This document shows, piece after piece, positions 58,701-64,000 of a stretch of 64,000 nt of DNA. The notes under the pieces were generated by a model, which worked only from the letters and a program-made list of their open reading frames with translations, had not been told where the DNA came from and did not search any database. The stretch is from Clytia hemisphaerica. Taxonomy: Eukaryota > Cnidaria > Hydrozoa > Leptothecata > Clytiidae. The stretch is taken from the NCBI GenBank assembly GCA_902728285.1, contig CACVBU010000600.1, forward strand, positions 2,025,883 through 2,089,882, read 5' to 3'. Every line of letters begins with the position of its first letter. Positions within the stretch are counted from its first letter, which is position 1. The position numbers and the translations under genes were made by a program.

Positions 58701-61700
58701 AGGTACCGTATCGCCTTAAAAACATCCGTGGCAAGTCCCAGGAGAATAACACAGTAAACAGAAATCGCGATTCAAATACCAATTTGTAAATCAATCTATC
58801 GTAAGATTTTTTTTGAGAAAGATATCTAGACTCTAAAATAACTTTTCGGAAAGAACTACAACTACTCTTGCTTTTTTGAACTCGGGATGGAGATTTAATT
58901 TTTTTATGAGATTTTCTTATTGACGGGGACAAATTAAAAAATATTTGAAAGTTTGAAGTATATGACTGAGTTTACAGCCATTACAGACATTATTGGAATA
59001 TGTTCTGAAAAGACGGGATCTGTTATTTCAACCATTACTAAGTTATGTAAAAAAGCATCCCTTTTTTAGGTAATCTCTAAGTAAAAGTATCTGCTCATCC
59101 TCTAGCAAAAAAAAAGTTTCCTTTGCTTTACATGTAGAGAGCGTATATCTATACCGGGTGCACCAAAAAAAAGTATACAGGTTTGTCGAAATATTGTGAG
59201 CTTCAGGATTTATATTTTTTGTTAATTCTTTTTTTATTGTATAGAGGATGCTCTAATTTGAATTTTGAGCTATTATACATTAAATTTGAATTGAAACTGA
59301 CTAATTTTTCCATGTCGAAATTTCAAAAAATCATTAAAAACAGCAACCACGCTATAAATAAGACAAAATGCCAACGTTTTGTCCATCTTATTTACACACC
59401 ATGAATATTTCCAACCAGTGGCGTTGTGGCAGGGGGGGCCGGGGGGGCCATGGCCCCCCCAGCGGAGCTTTTTTGAAGGGGCGCCGAAGAGCAAGGGGCG
59501 CCAAAAGAGATTTTTTTAAACGCCCCAATCTTAAAAATCATACTTTATGCGCCTTAAATTGCGCCCAGGACCAACTTTACTGAGATAATCTTAAAATACT
59601 TTCAATTTTTTTCGCTCGATTCGCTCGCATTACAGTTTAACTGGTAACTTCTTTGCAATCTAGCTTATTTATAAGTTTTTTTGTGTATAATATAGCATTA
59701 TTAAATGAAAATCTAACTGCGCCCCAAGACCAATTTGCTGACAACAATATTGAAATCATAGAACATCAATTTTTTCGCTCGCTTCGCTCGCATTTTACAT
59801 TGTTTCTTTAAGTTTCTTTTCCCTCTAGCAAGTGTCAAATTTGTCTATTTTTATTTAGTGATTTAGGGTGTCTTGGCAGTCGATTTTTAAAATTTTTCTA
59901 GTCGGCCCCAACCATGGTGGGGCCTGCTTTTCCATTCATCAAAGATATATCTACTCTTCTCCACTAAATATTCCCTTCGTCATAATGCGTAGGCAAATGA
60001 ATTAGTAAAAGTTTAGAAACTGGTGGGTAGGGGCACCAGTTTGGAAAATTGAAGGGGGGGGGGCGCCATTTAAAAAAAATTGACTTTGGCCCCTCCAGAA
60101 AAATTTTCCCACAACGCCACTGTTTCCAACACCAGCAAACTCAATGCAGACCCAAGTTTTTTGAGCAACTAGTTGAGGAATGGTGATTTATTTTTTCAAA
60201 AATTTTCTCCCGTAACACACCACACCTCTCTTGGAGATTTCCAAAAAAAAATTTCAGCTTTACCAAAAATATTTTTCACATGGGAACAGCTTGTTTTAAC
60301 ATATTCTTAAATTCCGTAACGAGTTTTGATGAACACAGTTGATGATTTTTTGAAATTTCGACATTAAAAAAAAGTCAGCTTTTTTTGAAATAATTTTCGA
60401 ATTACTTTTTCAAACCTAATGTATGATAGCTCAAAATTCAAGTTAGAGCATCCTCTATGCGATAAAAAAGGAATGAACAAAAAATTTAAATCCTGAAGCT
60501 CATAATATCTCGACAAAGTTGTATACTTTCTTTTGGTGCACCCGGTAGAGGTCTGCGAGTTAGACTGATGAAAGCAATAAAAAGTAAAAAATTCTCTCGA
60601 AGAGGAATTTTGTAGAGTGATATGGTCAAATGCCCCCTATGTGCACTATAGTGTCTATAGAATAGATAGGCAGATGGGATTTAGTTGACGGACGCGCGAC
60701 TTTGAACCCAGAGAAAAATGAAGTACAAACTTTAAAGAAAAATCCTTTTGTCGCTTTTTTATTACAGCCCATTATTCTCCGAACAGATTCTGATGCTCTG
60801 CGCATGACACGTATTCACTCTAAAAGCCATGGCTCCGTAAGAGAACCTGCGAAGCTTGGTGCACCGCTTTGATCTTTTTTCATCCAGATTTGGGATAAAT
60901 ATTGAATGAGCTTTTGATGAGCGCGATGATTGATTACATAAAGCAAAACAATCGCACCAAAATCAAAAGCAAATCACAAACACAAACATTCGCTTTTCCT
61001 GTTGTTTCTAGCAAAAAAAAACAACGCGGTTTTGATTGTTTTGGCTGAACAACCAGGTCAGATCGTCACATTTACCATATCCTTCCTTAACAGAGTGTAG
61101 TTTGCGGAGAATAGTAGTCTAGCATGCTAGACGACTTAATTAACTCAGTAAAAAATAGGAAGTAGAAAACTTGACAGGAGCATCAATATAGTCGTCTAGA
61201 ATGTTTTGTGCACAACAAACTTTTCATAAAAATTCTCTTTTTTCATGTTTTTGGATGATTTCCAGGGGGTCTTGTTGGTTTGTTTTGGTTTGTTTTTATT
61301 TTCTTTCACTTAGAAATTCCTCATTGGCTGAAATTTTTATTTGTTTATATATTTTGTTGTATATGATTGTTTTCTCACCCCGCAGAAATCTGCGGGCCCT
61401 GCTGATACTCCCGTAAGCTACGGAAACCACCTTAGCCCAGTCGTTTATTTTAACCATATCCCGACATAAAAATTTCCCGCTTTCAACAAAAACGTTATAA
61501 ACGCCTGGATTCCCAGTCTAGGAGAATAGATAATCTGTTTTGAGATTATTACATTTCAGCTGCCTGTTAGACTGGAAAAATACACATATTTTCGAAGGGG
61601 TTAGTCAATTTTATCTCAAAAGAAAGAAATCCAAAAAACTACTCTTGTCTCCCGAATAGGCGGGGGGGAGTCCGAATAAACAGGGCGGTAGGAAAATTTT

Positions 61701-64000
61701 CTAAATTCTAATAAGCGGGGGGGGGGGGGGATGGAATAAGAGGGGGGGGGTAATTTGAAGACAGAATTTTTTTCAACTGGTATCAATTTCAACAACAAAA
61801 AAGAGATTTTAGCAAATTAACACGTAAAATAAGAACCAATACTAACAAAAAGGAAAATTTTAACAAGTTTAAGGTCTATCTACACTGTGATAAAATATTG
61901 AATTATTCGAATTTAATTAGCAGGGGGGTCTTAATAAGAGCGGGGGGGGGGGTAGATTTTTTTTCTCTTAACAATTAGTGGGGGACGTCTATTCGGGAGA
62001 CAAGAGTAAATGTTACAGCCCGAGCGGCTGCGGATTTAGTGGTAACCGCCCCAAACCCCAAAATATCAAATTGCCATAAAATTTGAACCACTTGTCTAAA
62101 TTGCTTGGAATTTTTTACTGTCGTTCAGTTTCAGATGTACAACAAGACAAAAGTTGTCCGCAAACTAGACAAAAGTCCGCTACCGAGAGAATTGTTGTTT
62201 TTCCAATACAATCATACAACCTATTTCAAAAATTCGGCTCGGACATAAGTTTTACAGTGACATTGTCTGCATACCAAACCGTTCGCCAACCGCCCTATTG
62301 GATAAAGCACAACCTCAGCAATCAGATTAAAAAAGGGACTGAAATTTATGCTATTTACACCAGCATAAAAGTTTTACTTTCATGGGTTTAATTTTTTTGA
62401 AAATTATTAAATGATACTCGCTTGGGGAGGGAATCCGAAGGAAAAGACGAATTTTACTCACGTAAACTTTTGCCGTCAACTCTGCAAATGAAATCACAGA
62501 TCTCTTTTCTTACTTTAGAACTCAACTCTGGTGTTGCACAATGTGGATGCGTTTCCTGTTGGTATTTCTAAACATTTCCCGTCAATTGATTCGTTACTTC
62601 TCATTGATTCTCACATACAAAATTGTTATGGTGGTATTGAGAAACTCCAACACTTGACCACACTCAAATTGAAGGTAAATAATAACATTGTAATAGTGCT
62701 CCTCGTCGCATACATCGCGTGATTGTTCTAACTGAAATTTGTACGAGTCTCAATCCCAGGGGGGGGGGTTTCTAGGGGTTCGAAATACCGTTTTCCCGTC
62801 AAAATTTTTGCTGAATCCCGGAATTCCGAAAATTGAAAAAAATAATAACACCGTCACACCGGTTTGTACAGGCTCAAATACCGGCATAATGACAAAAAAT
62901 AAGGCCAAATACCGTCACCGTCTGATTTTAAAATACCGTTTTCCCGTCTTTTTTTTCGTCAAATCCCGTAGTACCGTACTAAAAAAGGGCCAATCCCGTC
63001 ACACCGTAAAAGTACAACCCCCCCCCATCCCATAGTTCCTTTCAAAATGATTGGCAAACCGTGAAAGGAAGTTTTTATTCTCTTTATTTTGCAAGAGCAA
63101 AAAATGTAAAGGAGGATGGAATTGAAAAAATTTTGAAAGAAAATCTGTTCGGATTTGTTAGTATTTTTAGCTAGCTATCTTTATATAAAAAATTGAGTTT
63201 CTTGGGCTAAAAAGGAAGGACGGAAAGTTGTTTTCACTTTCCTGCAGGAATAAAATCTCACCATTTTTTATTCTGAAAGAGAAAAATAACAGCGCCTAAA
63301 TTCTAAATTTGTCTTTCACATTCGCCTATTTTCACATCTAAAAAAGAGAAGTGACGGGAAGCTAGCAGAGCAGTAGTTAAATTCAAAACTTGAAAAATTA
63401 TTTATTCCCTATTTTCGTTCTTCAGAAATGTTGCTGTTCCAATATGTCCCTTAGAAGTAAACAACTGAGAGTTTTAGACATCTCTGAAAACAACATCACT
63501 AATTTATTTGGTTTGTCCGAATTGCAATTTCTTTCCTACCTTGACGCGTCAGATAATCGAATCTCGAAAATCAGTAAGTTTTATAACTTTTAACTTTTCA
63601 AATATTTTGACAAGCGGACGAAAGTTTTACATATTTATTTGGAGATGAGAGTTAAAAGTATCAAAAAGCTTTTAGTACCGAAGAAATGAAATAATGTTTT
63701 CTCAACTTAATCTTTAAAAATGTTTTGATTGTATTTTTTATGTTGAATTCTATTACTCGTGATTATTTTTCCAATGGTATAACACTTATCAAAATTAATG
63801 CTTTCGTTAAGAATTGATTGGAAAGAAAATAGTGTACACGTTCTGGGAAATTTTAATTGTAAAGCAAATACCTAAAGTTATGTATCGAATTCTTACTGCA
63901 ATAAGCTCCCTTTAACGAGCCTTTTTTTTGTTGATTTATATTTCAGATGGTATTGAAGAATGTCGAAATATGGTTTACCTAAATTTAGATAACAATCAAC
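40612..64000 (+). CDS. LRRIQ1: LRRIQ1 homologue (leucine-rich repeats and IQ motif protein 1), 5' part, spliced
   Basis: Sixteen exons are placed: 40612-40728, 41479-41635, 43980-44038, 44165-44252, 45318-45511, 46227-46347, 46789-46863, 47133-47186, 48991-49067, 49556-51124, 52815-52853, 53326-53398, about 53468-53517, 62519-62674, 63426-63573, and 63947 onward. They give about 1,000 residues, and the gene runs off the right edge. Family order fits: an acidic start (EIERLIEAELKLL), charged coiled coil, the IQ motif AAICIQKNFRMAKIRR, a long basic coil, one huge low-complexity exon, then leucine-rich repeats (LRVLDISENNITNLFGLSEL, FLSYLDASDNRISKI). IQ motifs bind calmodulin and LRRs bind partners. 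LRRIQ1 is associated with motile cilia in other animals. Phases agree at nearly all junctions. Exon 2 to 3 and exon 12 to 13 do not close, so an exon may be missed or an end misplaced there. Introns hold a tRNA, a GPCR gene and many MITEs. Confidence 0.8.
40752..41081. mobile_element. MITE with internal CCCCTGGATATCC tandem, in LRRIQ1 intron 1
   Basis: TGGGCTTTTCCAGAAA at the left pairs with TTTCTGGAAAAGCCCA at the right, and ACCCCCACTGTTGAGGATAT pairs less well with ATATCCTCAACAGGGGG. Between, a CCCCTGGATATCC-type unit recurs about seven times at spacing near 35 bp. The element starts only 24 bp after the exon 1 donor. Confidence 0.6.
41167..41387. mobile_element. CACG/TTAAGAACATT MITE family, copy D
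   Basis: CACGTTTATTTTTATAAAAA at the left, CTTATAAAAAACGTG at the right, TA on each side. The interior holds ATGCTTCGATGGTCAAAAAA and GTTAAGAACATTTTTAGGCC, very close to copy A at 21,841. It lies in LRRIQ1 intron 1. Confidence 0.75.
41479..41635 (+). CDS. LRRIQ1: LRRIQ1 exon 2 (end uncertain)
   Basis: After TATTTCCAG the exon reads VDDTSENNNTVDSSDGLFND then AITNYLNALK and SERRAESVLQESKEIVSFVE. The last part resembles the family helix after the acidic start. Two good donors exist: 41,569 (AAA|GTAAGC, phase 0) and 41,636 (AATT|GTAAGC, phase 1). The longer form fits homology. The shorter form fits the phase of exon 3. If the longer is real, a small exon is missing between 41,636 and 43,979. Confidence 0.6.
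41730..41895. mobile_element. Small inverted-repeat element in LRRIQ1 intron 2
   Basis: ACAGTCAACTCTTTCTTATT plus CGAA at the left mirrors CGAATTAGAGAGAGTCAACT plus GT at the right. ATTCGAAC-type words recur inside. A similar end (TCGAATAAAAGAGAGCGCCAACTG, split here) occurs at about 45,267. Confidence 0.5.
41978..43472. repeat. Repeat-rich block in LRRIQ1 intron 2
   Basis: A 65-bp segment (TGTAGGCAAAAACAGCCATT...TACCACGGTAGAATTTT) occurs at 41,981-42,045 and again at 43,408-43,472. Between them are a GTTCGTCC microsatellite (42,086-42,123) and a 130-bp unit (GGCCGAAAATGCCGGAAATA...GTTTTTTCTGATTTTTTGCA) present at 42,237 and 42,720, with partial further units. GCCGGAAA words recur in both orientations. 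The whole looks like one element with internal direct duplications bounded by the 65-bp direct repeat. Confidence 0.55.
43249..43665. repeat. Direct duplication of ~145 bp
   Basis: CAAAGAAATTCATTAAAATA...ACATTCGAACGTTCGATTAT...GTGAAACGTTTA occurs at 43,249-43,393 and again at 43,517-43,655 with scattered changes. The 65-bp TGTAGGCAAAAAC repeat sits between the copies, which indicates duplication linked to insertion. Confidence 0.65.
43699..43832. mobile_element. Palindromic MITE (134 bp) in LRRIQ1 intron 2
   Basis: ATATTCAATAGG, GTTGGTTATTG, TTTATTAACCC and GTGATGTATATTCAACTCGG pair with their inverse around a GCTTCGCC loop, so nearly the whole element folds into a single hairpin. No coding content. 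Confidence 0.7.
43980..44038 (+). CDS. LRRIQ1: LRRIQ1 exon 3
   Basis: After CGTTTCAG the only open frame reads KMKMKNEEELLETSSFVQE plus a split Arg, ending GGAGAG|GTACCT in phase 2, which joins exactly to exon 4. This fixes the incoming phase as 0. Confidence 0.6.
44165..44252 (+). CDS. LRRIQ1: LRRIQ1 exon 4
   Basis: Following AGCGAACAG it reads KTSTEELLKRKLQEELYIEN then EDLISLRNT, matching the family helix SSEQLIKxL..EIEKEEF in character, and ends ACT|GTAAGT, phase 0. An ORF runs on past the donor, but that part is not family-like. Confidence 0.7.
44917..45173. mobile_element. Inverted-repeat element in LRRIQ1 intron 4
   Basis: GCGAGATTATGTATCTGGAA with TTCTCTACGGCTACGGTT (about 44,919-44,958) pairs with AACCGTAGTCGTAGAATATC and TCCGATACATAATCTCT (about 45,136-45,173). 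An inner pair (TCGACTTTGCTTGTACGGTG / CCGTACAGAGCAAAGTAGAC) extends it. Confidence 0.55.
45318..45511 (+). CDS. LRRIQ1: LRRIQ1 exon 5
   Basis: After TTTCTTTGCAG it reads VLKDLEKEEEEENHVAVKQE and later ETIDEIKTLEEQTEKELNEL, a strongly acidic coiled coil. It ends CTAAAAG|GTTGAT in phase 2, which exon 6 completes to Arg. Confidence 0.7.
46227..46347 (+). CDS. LRRIQ1: LRRIQ1 exon 6
   Basis: After AACCTCGCAG it reads (R)KVTEKLRKESIVNDLLNEEK then RRKHQSLIEIFRTKQEEEQQ, a charged helix, ending CAACAG|GTTCCC in phase 0. Confidence 0.7.
46789..46863 (+). CDS. LRRIQ1: LRRIQ1 exon 7
   Basis: After TTTTATTTAG it reads LEAQRLEEDLHKEEKKINNV then AQKIN, ending AAT|GTTAGT, phase 0. Coiled coil. Confidence 0.65.
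47133..47186 (+). CDS. LRRIQ1: LRRIQ1 exon 8
   Basis: After ATTACCATAG it reads ELIDNEMMKEKERLNELK and ends TTGAAG|GTACTT, phase 0. Only 18 codons, but both splice sites and both phases agree. Confidence 0.6.
47422..47809. mobile_element. MITE with CTCTT target duplication, rich in G runs
   Basis: CATAGCGTCAGCC at 47,422 is mirrored by GGCTGACGCTATG at 47,809, and CTCTT flanks both ends (47,417-47,421 and 47,810-47,814). The interior contains several runs of 8-12 G and repeated GGGGGGACCTA and GGGGGCTAA words. It lies in LRRIQ1 intron 8. Confidence 0.8.
47918..47985. mobile_element. AACGTTG palindromic MITE, copy 3 (short)
   Basis: CCCAGCCGGGACACAACGT at the left mirrors ACGTTCTGTGTCAGCTGGG at the right. 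It is shorter and more diverged than the copies at 32,634 and 38,415. Confidence 0.55.
48044..48665. mobile_element. TCTCCATAACTCGAAC-type element carrying a nested MITE
   Basis: The left end GTGAAGTCTCCATAACTCAA matches that of 33,443-33,620. The right end is split: GTTCGAATATG before, and TATGGAGACTCAATTGTA after, a second MITE at 48,235-48,652. Removing the insert and one TATG restores an end that mirrors the left. Confidence 0.55.
48235..48652. mobile_element. Nested MITE with TATG duplication
   Basis: GGAACCTTTAGCATCTAGGA plus CGGCGACTT mirrors AAGTCACCGTCCTAGATGCT plus AAAGGTCCC. TATG borders both sides. The interior has a CCGTCGTCGTCCCAAAAGCG plus ACGAC hairpin at about 48,430. Confidence 0.65.
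48991..49067 (+). CDS. LRRIQ1: LRRIQ1 exon 9 (first half of the IQ motif)
   Basis: After TTTGGGTTTCAG it reads REMKRNEELKMNKAAICIQK then NFRMA, ending GCTAA|GTAATT in phase 2. AAICIQKNFR is the first half of an IQ calmodulin-binding motif (IQxxxR). Exon 10 completes the Lys. Confidence 0.8.
49556..51124 (+). CDS. LRRIQ1: LRRIQ1 exon 10 (large low-complexity exon)
   Basis: After TTTACTATAG it continues the IQ motif with IRRVYYPKLVALAKERKEIE. A basic single-helix coil follows (RRIAEEKERLRMEEERRKEK and on, about 60 residues). Roughly 380 residues rich in Asn, Asp, Ser, Thr and Lys come next without a recognisable domain and are probably disordered. The end reads IPEKFLPLYEAWLRKTDSVK, close to the family segment just before the LRRs. 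The donor is AAAAG|GTACAAG, phase 2. A very large exon after the IQ is also a feature of vertebrate LRRIQ1. Confidence 0.85.
51125..51855. other. LRRIQ1 intron 10, 5' part: no separate gene
   Basis: AT-rich. The words TTTTGCCG and CGGCAAA recur in both orientations at about 51,190-51,330 (GGCCGGTTTTTTGCCGTG, GAGCGGCAAAATAGC, CACGGCAAATTTTGCCG), a small degraded inverted repeat. Confidence 0.4.
51856..51927 (-). tRNA. tRNA-Asp (anticodon GTC)
   Basis: On the minus strand a 72-nt sequence begins TCCTCGGTAGTATAGTGGTA and has the anticodon arm CCCGCCTGTCACGCGGG with anticodon GTC. It continues with the B-box GGTTCGATTCC and ends CCGGGGAG. The acceptor stem pairs TCCTCGG with CCGGGGA, allowing one G-T pair. 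D, anticodon and T arms all fold, and the sequence is nearly identical to the conserved eukaryotic tRNA-Asp. A T run (ATTTTT) follows about 5 nt after the 3' end, suitable for RNA polymerase III termination. No intron and no encoded CCA. It lies antisense within LRRIQ1 intron 10. It appears functional. Confidence 0.95.
52815..52853 (+). CDS. LRRIQ1: LRRIQ1 exon 11 (39 nt)
   Basis: After TTTATTTTTAG it reads (R)LDPIKRKNRVVI plus a split Arg, ending ATAAG|GTATGTG. This corresponds to the basic KKIVRRKRPV segment between the low-complexity part and the LRRs. Both phases (2 in, 2 out) match the neighbours. Confidence 0.7.
53017..53300. mobile_element. MITE, second copy of the 9459-9745 family
   Basis: The interior (GGTTTTTACACAAACGCCAG, AAAGTAAAATCTATCGCTAG, AACAAAGGAACCGCTAGATA, TTTTTCTTGCCTGGG) follows 9545-9705 step for step. 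The ends (TTGACTTCCAAGCCCGAAGG at 53,028 and a degraded CCCTTCTGACCTTTAAACTC at 53,276) are more diverged. It ends only about 25 bp before exon 12. Confidence 0.6.
53326..53398 (+). CDS. LRRIQ1: LRRIQ1 exon 12
   Basis: After TCATTTTCTAG it reads (S)ASSDKRNVKQLSLEQIQKHI then TSFE, ending TTCGAG|GTAACA in phase 0. It has good coding character, and the incoming phase matches exon 11. The outgoing phase conflicts with exon 13. A weaker donor at 53,391 would give phase 1 and close. Confidence 0.6.
53468..53517 (+). CDS. LRRIQ1: LRRIQ1 exon 13 (tentative)
   Basis: The frame that joins exon 14 reads AGTLEGKGIDLPFSAL and ends GCTCTG|GTAGAT, phase 0. The acceptor is unsure: TTGAAG or GAAGAAG (53,467 or 53,470), far from the T-rich tract, with an intron of only about 70 nt. 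Both acceptors need phase 1, but exon 12 as drawn ends in phase 0. Confidence 0.4.
53518..54331. other. LRRIQ1 intron 13, 5' part
   Basis: AT-rich. A short inverted pair, GGTGGACGAAC (54,021) and GTTCGTCCACC (54,141), bounds a possible 130-bp MITE. No exon is seen. Confidence 0.4.
54332..55437. repeat. 17-bp minisatellite, about 64 copies
   Basis: The unit GGACTACTTTAATTGAT repeats over about 1.1 kb. Roughly one unit in four ends GAC instead of GAT. A few units carry small insertions or partial units (for example near 54,465, 54,545, 54,830, 54,880 and 55,050). The array starts after ATCATCATCATT and lies in LRRIQ1 intron 13. It is not a CRISPR array, because there are no unique spacers. Confidence 0.95.
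55438..57362. other. LRRIQ1 intron 13, between minisatellite and GPCR
   Basis: AT-rich with no recognisable exon. ORFs on either strand are short and without domains. It should include the promoter of the GPCR gene. Confidence 0.4.
57363..57370 (+). promoter_or_regulatory. Possible TATA box of the GPCR gene
   Basis: TATATAAG in AT-rich surroundings about 390 bp before the GPCR start codon. If used, transcription would begin near 57,395. The 5' UTR would then contain a minimal upstream ATG-TAA at about 57,745. Only a motif match. Confidence 0.25.
57755..58789 (+). CDS. Orphan seven-transmembrane receptor (GPCR, probably rhodopsin-like), single exon
   Basis: The ORF is 344 residues with seven hydrophobic segments: about 39-64, 74-97, 108-131, 155-175, 188-208, 228-250 and 259-285. 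The short N-terminus has a glycosylation sequon (N14-T-T). Cys107 sits at the start of TM3, as in family A receptors. FDRL (133-136) after TM3 takes the place of the DRY motif. TM7 ends in FLINNRPCRAL, leading into a helix-8-like tail with Ser, Arg and Asn. The NPxxY motif is not evident, so the subfamily is unclear; it resembles fast-evolving orphan receptors. The ATG at 57,755 is the first of three in frame (others at 57,767 and 57,776). It lies wholly in LRRIQ1 intron 13, same strand, so it needs its own promoter. Ligand unknown. Confidence 0.75.
   Translation: MRNNMIPMNSGGNNTTINLIHKCTRIFDNIVEAPIEARRSFVAVSIFFGVTCFILSSVVVWAIFKTKVWTSQSTRLILIASVIDIVGSLVKNFCISLYVASSENLACPTKNVLLSVAVSLSYGHFFMTVVISFDRLMHILFLNNYVTKFNSKRCNLVLLTALVLQILQTVLYGIGSSSANAGEGSKLTLPIHVISYIACISFYGTSIMKLRSIIGSNLSNDSRSLTKMASIYIIIYLAQSPLIIFQVLILKSSIHFQAWHVSIISFTAFLCPTVVGIIHALAFLINNRPCRALVRTVFSRTRDVICSTSSVIPIIEVPYRLKNIRGKSQENNTVNRNRDSNTNL
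58790..59151. other. 3' flank of the GPCR gene
   Basis: AT-rich. No consensus AATAAA lies close after the stop. It probably includes the 3' UTR. Confidence 0.35.
59154..60545. mobile_element. TA-flanked mariner-type MITE with ~120-bp TIRs
   Basis: CCGGGTGCACCAAAAAAAAG plus TATAC at 59,154 is mirrored by GTATACTTTCTTTTGGTGCA plus CCCGG at 60,545, with TA at both borders. The arms pair for about 120 bp (TTGTCGAAATATTGTGAGCT, AGAGGATGCTCTAATTTGAA). A hAT-type element sits inside. No transposase. Confidence 0.8.
59416..60122. mobile_element. Non-autonomous hAT element with 8-bp duplication, nested
   Basis: CAGTGGCGTTGTGG at 59,416 and CCACAACGCCACTG at 60,122 are typical hAT ends (CAGTGGCG), and TTTCCAAC is duplicated exactly on both sides (59,408-59,415 and 60,123-60,130). 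The interior has G runs, TTCGCTCGNTTCGCTCGCAT twice, and GCGCCCC/GGGGCGC words. No transposase, so it would depend on an autonomous hAT elsewhere. It was inserted into the mariner-type MITE, and is therefore younger. Confidence 0.9.
60546..61641. other. LRRIQ1 intron 13, 3' part
   Basis: GAACAGATTCTGATGCTCTG followed by ACACGTATTCACT (60,780-60,817) resembles 1094-1138, a dispersed low-copy repeat. Otherwise AT-rich with no exon. Confidence 0.4.
61642..62006. mobile_element. TA-flanked MITE with poly-G runs, copy 2
   Basis: CTCTTGTCTCCCGAATAGG at 61,642 is mirrored by CTATTCGGGAGACAAGAG to 62,006, TA on each side. The interior has runs of 7-12 G with AATAAGNGGGGG motifs. Same superfamily as 16,696-17,002. 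Confidence 0.75.
62007..62518. other. LRRIQ1 intron 13, last part
   Basis: A 102-codon ORF at 62,083-62,391 has no domain, no splice context and is probably chance. Nothing else is seen. Confidence 0.4.
62519..62674 (+). CDS. LRRIQ1: LRRIQ1 exon 14 (start of LRRs)
   Basis: After TTCTTACTTTAG it reads NSTLVLHNVDAFPVGISKHF, then PSIDSLLLIDSHIQNCYGGI and EKLQHLTTLKLK, the first leucine-rich repeats. It corresponds to the TLQQVTTVTFQDLPG region of the family. It ends TTGAAG|GTAAAT, phase 0. Confidence 0.8.
62755..63030. mobile_element. Repeat with AATACCGTTTTCCCGTC words, G/C-run ends
   Basis: AATACCGTTTTCCCGTC occurs at about 62,785 and 62,931, CACCGT and ATCCCG words recur, and the block is bounded by a G run (62,759) and a C run (63,017). 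Probably another C-run MITE, in LRRIQ1 intron 14. Confidence 0.45.
63426..63573 (+). CDS. LRRIQ1: LRRIQ1 exon 15 (LRRs)
   Basis: After TTCGTTCTTCAG it reads KCCCSNMSLRSKQLRVLDIS, ENNITNLFGLSELQFLSYLD and ASDNRISKI: two LRRs of the SDS22-like type (LxxLDxSxNxI). It ends AAATCA|GTAAGT in phase 1. Confidence 0.85.
63947..64000 (+). CDS. LRRIQ1: LRRIQ1 exon 16 (partial, cut by window end)
   Basis: After TTATATTTCAG it reads (N)GIEECRNMVYLNLDNNQ, the next LRR, with the phase agreeing with exon 15. The exon continues beyond the window. Confidence 0.8.

Noticed and set aside
58522..58932. 136-codon minus-strand ORF
   Set aside because: Antisense shadow of the GPCR ORF.
62083..62391. 102-codon ORF before LRRIQ1 exon 14
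   Set aside because: No splice sites in phase with the gene and no family similarity.
1..64000. Integrated viral genes
   Set aside because: No capsid, envelope, viral polymerase or LTR pair was recognised; the only polymerase is of LINE type.

Overview
The window is AT-rich eukaryotic DNA from an animal, most likely an invertebrate. Coding exons are short and separated by introns with consensus GT...AG ends. Two genes are recognisable as homologues of animal genes, SCHIP1 and the ciliary gene LRRIQ1. A tRNA-Asp, a seven-transmembrane receptor and a LINE reverse transcriptase are also present. I cannot name the phylum. Nothing looks bacterial or viral.

Layout. At the left edge (205-266, minus) is the first coding exon of a secreted or membrane protein whose remainder lies outside the window. 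From about 1.3 to 17 kb there is no convincing host gene. This stretch is a graveyard of transposable elements: a decayed LINE, several non-autonomous inverted-repeat elements, and nested foldbacks. Many of the foldbacks are saturated with one short word in both orientations (ATCGAT, TCGAACGCAATCGA, GCAATTGC, GGTCGGC). Two of them have clean target-site duplications. At 18.5-20.5 kb an intact reverse-transcriptase ORF with a YADD centre sits between 25-bp inverted repeats. From 20.5 to 35 kb the DNA is mostly unassigned, with scattered MITEs and one duplicated exon-like block (28.26 and 28.44 kb). At 35.37-36.43 kb is a single-exon ORF for a SCHIP1 homologue, preceded by a probable 5' UTR splice acceptor.

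From 40.6 kb to the right edge runs one long plus-strand gene, the LRRIQ1 homologue. I place sixteen exons: an acidic and coiled-coil N-terminus, an IQ motif, a 1.57-kb low-complexity exon, and the start of the leucine-rich repeats. It continues past 64,000. Two junctions (exon 2/3 and exon 12/13) do not close in phase and are marked. Its introns hold a minus-strand tRNA-Asp(GTC), a 1.1-kb minisatellite with a 17-bp unit, a complete single-exon GPCR gene on the same strand, and many MITEs. One of these is a hAT-type element with an 8-bp duplication nested in a TA-flanked mariner-type element.

How the genes relate. SCHIP1 (cortical scaffold) and LRRIQ1 (cilium-associated in other animals) share no obvious pathway, and the GPCR seems to be a passenger inside a 9-kb intron. 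The most distinctive feature of the window is the number, nesting and internal word repetition of small inverted-repeat elements. No new enzymatic system is evident.
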